56,132 bases of DNA. Source: an uncultured Clostridia bacterium. Its GTDB lineage: Bacteria > Bacillota > Clostridia > TANB77 > CAG-508. The stretch is taken from positions 1 through 56,132 of the forward strand of contig CALXYJ010000008.1 in the NCBI GenBank assembly GCA_944392945.1, written 5' to 3'. The position numbers and the translations under genes are program-made. Shown here in pieces: positions 52,097-56,132 of the stretch. The notes below the pieces were generated by a model, which did no database searches, was not told where the DNA came from, and saw nothing but the letters and a program-made list of their open reading frames with translations. Position 1 is the first letter of the stretch; every line of letters begins with the position of its first letter.

Positions 52097-52122
52097 CCAA
52101 TATGTTTTGTTACATATTGGCT
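52089..52122 (-). terminator. terminator of the sortase gene
   Basis: AGCCAATATG (52095-52104) pairs with CATATTGGCT (52113-52122), followed on the minus strand by TTTTTTATATAG. The upstream arm lies within the last codons of the sortase gene. Confidence 0.85.
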
Positions 52123-52850
52123 CTAGCTTTTGCTACAAATCTTTCTTTGCTATGATTATAACATGTTATTAAAGTTACCTCTGTATTTCCATTTGTTAAT
52201 TGACTTGTACATGATGTATCATATGGATCAACAATATCTGTCTCGTAAACTGTATAATCTATGGTTCTATTATTTAGATCTGTAATTTTTATTATATCTC
52301 CTTGTTTTATATTTGGTAATTTACTAAAAAATTTCGTATTTTCATAATTATGCCCTACTACCACAAGATTTCCAACTTCATTTGGATCTGCTCCCCAAAA
52401 CTTTGTTACAGATATCTTTAATAACTCTGTAGAAGTTTTAGATAGTATTGGGTAATTTATCCCTAAGCTCGGTATATTTACATTACCAATTATTTGGTAT
52501 GTCTCACCATTTGATAAAGTATGAGTATTCGTATTATATGATTTTTCTGAGCTTTCCTCATTATTACTACTACTTTGAACTTCACTATTATCAAAAACAA
52601 TATTTTCTTCTACTACATCTGTTTGAACATTATTTGAGATAATATCTTCATTTGTCTTTATTATATTTTCTGAAATTCCTTCTAAGAAGCTACTATTAAT
52701 TATATTATTACTTATTATATTAGTTTCTTCTTTAGCTTCTACCTCTTTAAACAATAATTTATTTACCATTAATACTATTAATAATATTAGTAGTAACAAT
52801 ATTGGAATTAACGGTATTGCTATTCTCCTCTTCTCATTATTTTTTCTCAT
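52110..52850 (-). CDS. sortase
   Basis: A protein of 246 residues, anchored by one membrane helix (about 10-30) after a basic tail. A polar linker leads to the sortase beta-barrel (about 120-246). The catalytic His is in VVVGHNYENTKFF, the Cys is C230 in TLITC, and the Arg is R237 in SKERF. It cleaves LPxTG-type signals between Thr and Gly and attaches proteins to the wall. The natural substrate is the LPATG protein encoded just upstream (52938-54200); the giant surface protein lacks a clear motif. The class cannot be set with certainty from sequence alone. The AGGAGAAT site is good. Confidence 0.93.
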   Translation of the reverse strand: MRKNNEKRRIAIPLIPILLLLILLIVLMVNKLLFKEVEAKEETNIISNNIINSSFLEGISENIIKTNEDIISNNVQTDVVEENIVFDNSEVQSSSNNEESSEKSYNTNTHTLSNGETYQIIGNVNIPSLGINYPILSKTSTELLKISVTKFWGADPNEVGNLVVVGHNYENTKFFSKLPNIKQGDIIKITDLNNRTIDYTVYETDIVDPYDTSCTSQLTNGNTEVTLITCYNHSKERFVAKARANM

Positions 52851-52890
52851 ACTCTATTCTCCTACATTCATAAAGCATTTATTTATTTAA

Positions 52891-52921
52891 ACCGTGGTAA
52901 AATTAAATTTTTCACCACGGT
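52891..52921 (-). terminator. hairpin between the LPATG gene and the sortase gene
   Basis: ACCGTGGT (52891-52898) pairs with ACCACGGT (52914-52921) around an AT-rich loop. On the minus strand the run after it is TTTAAAT, so termination would be partial. It probably sets substrate and sortase at different levels. Confidence 0.6.
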
Positions 52922-52937
52922 CAAAATTTGTAATACT

Positions 52938-54200
52938 TTATTTTACTATTCTTAATTTTCTATATTTAATATAAGCAAATACAGAACTTGCTAATGCTAT
53001 AGCAATAACAAATACTACTGTTGTACTTGTTCCTGTTGCTGGTAATTTTCCTGGGGCTACAGTTTGATCTTTATCATCTTCATTATTATCTGTTGGATTT
53101 TGATTATTATCATTGTCATTGTTATCATTATTATTGTTGTCGTTATTATTGTCTTCTGTTGGTTCTGTTACAGTTACTGTACATGTTGCTGTTCTATTTC
53201 CATCTTGTGAAGTAACTGTAATTATAGTAGAACCTGCTTTTAATGCTATTACTTTTCCGCTATTATTTACAGTAGCAACAGATTCATCACTAGAAGACCA
53301 TGTTACAATTTTATTTGTAGCATTTGAAGGTGAAAATCCTGGTGTAAGTGTTAATGTTTCTCCAACTTCTATTGTTGCTGTATCAACTAAAGATATACCT
53401 TCTAATGCAATATCTGGTTGTAAATTATCTACTAATATATATCCATATATATTTTTTACATTATTTCCAGAGAAATATAACCACATATAGTATAAACCAC
53501 TATCTGGTACAGAAACTGGACTTTCTGTATATCCAAAACCTCCTGTTCCATTTAAGCTATGTCCATTCCAATAATTCCACTCAACCCAGTTATCTGTTGG
53601 AGGTGTTGTTTTTAGCATACTTTGTAATTCCATATAATTTCCATTATTTGCTTTAATTTCTTTATATTTATCTATAACATCTTGATCAGTTATTTTTTCG
53701 TATTGATAATATGGAGTACAATTTGTATCATTTCTTATTCCCATTTGAATAGTATTATCATTTAATGTATCAAATTCTTTTCCATTCGGAATTACTGTTA
53801 AATTTGTTACTTTTAAAAATGGTAATTGTAAATCAACTTTATATGGCTCTACTACTACAGTACTTGTATTTTTATCTCTAATTGTAATATATCCTGTATC
53901 TGTAACATTCATAACTTCTCTTAAATCATCTGTTGTAGTTGTAATATCAACTGTTGCTGTACTTTCTGTATATTCTGTAATTAAATGCCATGTCTCTACC
54001 TCTGCTCCCTGTGTTCTTGTAAGTCCAAATTCATATTCATGTGATAAATCTAAAGTTAAACCTGTAAAATTGAATTTCATACTTCCATTATTAGAATAAA
54101 CATCTCTTGTTGCTTCTACAGTAGCTCTAGAAATATTTGGTACAAATACTAAAAGCATCGTTATTAATAATAAACTTACTAATACTTTTGTTTTTCTCAT
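52938..54200 (-). CDS. LPATG wall-anchored protein with a Big_2 Ig-like domain
   Basis: A protein of 420 residues. A signal peptide (about 1-26) leads to a beta-rich N-terminal half without a family I can name. A Big_2-type Ig-like domain follows (about 265-345, GISLVDTATIEVGETLTL to TCTVTV). Then come an Asn/Asp-rich low-complexity spacer, the sorting motif LPATG (about 388-392), a membrane helix and the KYRKLRIVK tail. It is the obvious substrate of the sortase encoded next. The function of the exposed part is unknown; adhesion is likely. The AGAGAGAAG site precedes the ATG. Confidence 0.92.
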   Translation of the reverse strand: MRKTKVLVSLLLITMLLVFVPNISRATVEATRDVYSNNGSMKFNFTGLTLDLSHEYEFGLTRTQGAEVETWHLITEYTESTATVDITTTTDDLREVMNVTDTGYITIRDKNTSTVVVEPYKVDLQLPFLKVTNLTVIPNGKEFDTLNDNTIQMGIRNDTNCTPYYQYEKITDQDVIDKYKEIKANNGNYMELQSMLKTTPPTDNWVEWNYWNGHSLNGTGGFGYTESPVSVPDSGLYYMWLYFSGNNVKNIYGYILVDNLQPDIALEGISLVDTATIEVGETLTLTPGFSPSNATNKIVTWSSSDESVATVNNSGKVIALKAGSTIITVTSQDGNRTATCTVTVTEPTEDNNNDNNNNDNNDNDNNQNPTDNNEDDKDQTVAPGKLPATGTSTTVVFVIAIALASSVFAYIKYRKLRIVK

Positions 54201-54227
54201 AATATTCTTCTCTCTTGTAATATAAAT

Positions 54228-54809
54228 CTAATTATTTCCATTAGAATTATTTATGTTATTATTATCTGAAGTACTATTTACACTGTTTTGAGAATTATTT
54301 GCTTCATTATTATTTACACTAGCATTATTATTGTTATTAGTGGTTGTATTCGCCTGTGGCTTATCACCATCAAATCTATAACTATTTTTATTTAATATAG
54401 CATAAACTATTAAGCAAATAGTACCTATCCATAATAAATAAAATCCTATAGTATAATATTTAAAACTTCTTCCTAAACTTACAGTCAACCATAATGAAAT
54501 TAAAGCTATAATAATAGTTGGTACTAAAGTATATTTTGGCTTATCCCATTCTTTAACTTTTTTACCTGCTGGCGTATCAAACAATGCAGGAACATATTTC
54601 TCCACATAATCTTTAAAAATAAATAATAAATCTACTATTGCCAAAAACATAATAACTTTTCCCTGCCAATAGTCAAATAATGTTATATCATAAAACCAAA
54701 TTGATATATATGGTACAACAGTTCCTAAAATTACTCCAATAATACCTATAATCGCTAAAATTCTTGTGTTTTTCAGCTTATCTATAACCATTTTTCCCTT
54801 ATCATTCAC
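54228..54809 (-). CDS. hypothetical membrane protein with an Asn-rich tail
   Basis: A protein of 193 residues. Four predicted membrane helices (about 15-35, 43-62, 93-113 and 118-138) sit in the first 145 residues. The last 50 residues are almost only Asn, Ser, Thr and Asp, a low-complexity tail presumably in the cytosol or outside. The start is GTG at 54809 with GGGGGG eight bases upstream. It leads the transcript that continues into the LPATG protein and probably the sortase. I do not recognise the family. Confidence 0.75.
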   Translation of the reverse strand: MNDKGKMVIDKLKNTRILAIIGIIGVILGTVVPYISIWFYDITLFDYWQGKVIMFLAIVDLLFIFKDYVEKYVPALFDTPAGKKVKEWDKPKYTLVPTIIIALISLWLTVSLGRSFKYYTIGFYLLWIGTICLIVYAILNKNSYRFDGDKPQANTTTNNNNNASVNNNEANNSQNSVNSTSDNNNINNSNGNN

Positions 54810-54848
54810 TACATTTTCCCCCCTTTTTCTTTAGACTCTTCCAAATTA

Positions 54849-54877
54849 TTTATACCATTAATGTCGAAAAAAGTAAA
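54849..54877 (-). promoter_or_regulatory. promoter of the membrane protein / LPATG / sortase cluster
   Basis: Minus-strand TTTACT (54872-54877), 17 bp, TATAAA (54849-54854). Its spacer contains TGTCGAA on the plus strand, an exact Spo0A-box core. The -35 lies within the 3' arm of the prfA terminator. Confidence 0.7.
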
Positions 54878-54902
54878 CACTTTTTTTCGTGTTTACTTTT
54901 TC
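54867..54902 (-). terminator. terminator of prfA
   Basis: A hairpin with arms AAAAAGTAAACAC and GTGTTTACTTTTT (54889-54901 and 54868-54880) around a T/A-rich loop, followed by T on the minus strand. It overlaps the next promoter. Confidence 0.8.
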
Positions 54903-54912
54903 CAATTTATCT

Positions 54913-55977
54913 TTATTCTTCTTCATTTCCTTTAAGTTTCTCTGCCATATGTGCAGCTGTTAAACTATCAATCATTCCATCTAAATTTCCATTTAAAAAG
55001 TCTTCCATTTGGAATATACTTAATCCTATTCTATGATCTGTTATTCTTCCTTGAGGATAATTGTAAGTTCTAATCTTTTCGCTTCTATCTCCACTACCTA
55101 TTTGTGATTTTCTCGCATTTGCAACTTCACTATCTTGTTTAGCTTTTTCTATTTCGTAAAGTCTAGAACGTAATAGTTTCATGGCATATTCTCTATTTTG
55201 TAATTGTGATCTTTCTGTTTGACATTCTGCAACAATTCCAGTTGGAATGTGGATAAGTCTAACTGCTGAAGATGTTTTATTAACATGTTGTCCTCCTGCT
55301 CCTGATGCTCTAAAAACTTCCATCTTAATATCTGCTGGATTTATTTCTATTTCTACATCTTCTACTACAGGAAGTACCGCAACAGTTGCAGTTGATGTAT
55401 GTATTCTTCCACTACTTTCTGTATCTGGAACTCTTTGCACTCTATGTACTCCACTTTCATATTTTAATCTACTATATGCACCTTTACCTGTAATCATAAA
55501 TGATATTTCTTTATATCCACCTAGTTCTGTAGCATTCTCATTTAATACTTCTAATTTCCAATGTTTTCTTTCTGCATACATATTGTACATTCTAAATAAA
55601 GTTCCCGCAAATAAAGCTGCTTCTTCTCCTCCTGCTCCTGCTCTTATTTCGCAAATAATGTTTTTATCATCATCTTTATCCTTTGGAATTAGCAACATTT
55701 TTAATTCTTCTTCTAATTTTGGTAGTTTTTCCTTTGCAGAATAGAAATCTGCTTCTGCTAATTCTTTTAACTCTTTATCTGCCATCATTTCTTTGGCATC
55801 TTGCATTTCTTGTTCTACTTTTTTATATTCTCTATATTTTGCTACTACATCAGAAATCTCAGCATGTTCTTTTACATATTTTTGCCATTCATTATGATTT
55901 GCTATAATTTCCGGATCACTTATTAATTTTGTTAATTCTTCATATCTTTTTTCTACTGCATCTAATTTTTGAAACAT
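54913..55977 (-). CDS. prfA: peptide chain release factor 1
   Basis: A protein of 354 residues, the standard RF1 length. The GGQ motif that triggers peptide release is in [17 protein letters not shown] (near 230), and [12 protein letters not shown] and [12 protein letters not shown] follow the family pattern. It reads UAA and UAG. The ATG at 55977 has AGGAGAG; a longer frame that starts 21 codons upstream adds a hydrophobic stretch foreign to the family. The promoter is at 56012-56040. Confidence 0.97.
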   Translation of the reverse strand: MFQKLDAVEKRYEELTKLISDPEIIANHNEWQKYVKEHAEISDVVAKYREYKKVEQEMQDAKEMMADKELKELAEADFYSAKEKLPKLEEELKMLLIPKDKDDDKNIICEIRAGAGGEEAALFAGTLFRMYNMYAERKHWKLEVLNENATELGGYKEISFMITGKGAYSRLKYESGVHRVQRVPDTESSGRIHTSTATVAVLPVVEDVEIEINPADIKMEVFRASGAGGQHVNKTSSAVRLIHIPTGIVAECQTERSQLQNREYAMKLLRSRLYEIEKAKQDSEVANARKSQIGSGDRSEKIRTYNYPQGRITDHRIGLSIFQMEDFLNGNLDGMIDSLTAAHMAEKLKGNEEE

Positions 55978-56011
55978 AATTCTCTCCTCTTTTTTATAAA
56001 CTCTGAATACT

Positions 56012-56040
56012 ATTATACACAATATTACCATCTTTTTCAA
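56012..56040 (-). promoter_or_regulatory. promoter of prfA
   Basis: Minus-strand TTGAAA (56035-56040), 17 bp, TATAAT (56012-56017). A second TTGACA (minus strand, about 56064-56069) further upstream has no matching -10. A CTATCA/TGATAG inverted repeat lies between. Confidence 0.75.
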
Positions 56041-56132
56041 GCTATCAAGTCAAAGTGATAGTGTCAATTTATTTCGGGAAATTTATTAAAAAATTTTTTA
56101 CCCTCAAAATTGCTCTACAAATAAACTGTTCT

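Overview
The window is a strongly AT-rich chromosomal segment of a low-GC Bacillota bacterium, most likely an uncultured anaerobic, gut-type Clostridia relative. The basis is AGGAGG-type ribosome binding sites, TTGACA/TATAAT promoters with 17-bp spacers, a Spo0E-like sporulation phosphatase, an LPxTG/sortase pair, an anaerobic NrdG activase and many Cna-B/MucBP surface repeats. Housekeeping genes (tRNA-Gly, rpsU, yqeY, nrdG, ftsH, tilS, dnaB, rplI, prfA) lie on both sides of the accessory blocks, so this is chromosome and not plasmid.

Layout. 1-640: tRNA-Gly(GCC), with its promoter region duplicated around a small inverted-repeat-bounded insert. 644-1891: a D,D-carboxypeptidase. 1945-21246: a 19-kb minus-strand operon encoding a type IV secretion-like machine. 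In transcription order it holds a VirB2-like protein, a PrgI/VirB3-like protein, a TraC-like protein, the VirB4 ATPase, three VirB6/TrbL-like channel proteins (one fused to an NlpC/P60-type hydrolase, one broken by a frameshift), two NTF2-like VirB8-type proteins, a 1302-residue wall-spanning protein and several anchored proteins of unknown role. 21564-22307: a separately transcribed pair of T4SS pilin-family genes. 22428-22583: a 51-residue Spo0E-like protein. 22766-27547: rpsU-yqeY-glycosyltransferase-M16-M16 operon. 27711-28235: nrdG. 28521-39948: a giant surface protein of about 3800 residues, split in two by a one-base frameshift in an A6 run. 40322-45465: ftsH, tilS, dnaB, rplI and a small membrane protein. 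45634-49234: a small anchored protein, a ZIP transporter and two unknown genes. 49350-51934: a YdjG/YdjI-like membrane-stress pair. 52110-54809: sortase, its LPATG substrate and a membrane protein. 54913-55977: prfA.

How it fits together. The secretion locus has an energising ATPase, an inner-membrane channel, wall-cutting domains and pilin subunits, but no relaxase, coupling ATPase, integrase or mobility origin in this window. It looks like a resident secretion, uptake or pilus machine and not a conjugative transposon. Its main operon and the pilin operon have the same promoter layout (TTGCAA, 17 bp, TATAAT, with TGTAAACAT about 25 bp upstream). The main promoter also carries three TGTCAAA sites resembling Spo0A boxes. 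A second pair of promoters, for the YdjI/YdjG operon and the sortase-substrate cluster, is nearly identical over 29 bp and has a TGNCGAA (0A-box) match in the spacer. Both points suggest envelope functions tied to a developmental or stress regulator; that link is inference.

Two otherwise intact long genes each carry one extra base (around 10709 and in 37068-37073). Whether these are sequencing errors, phase variation or recoding cannot be decided from this sequence alone.
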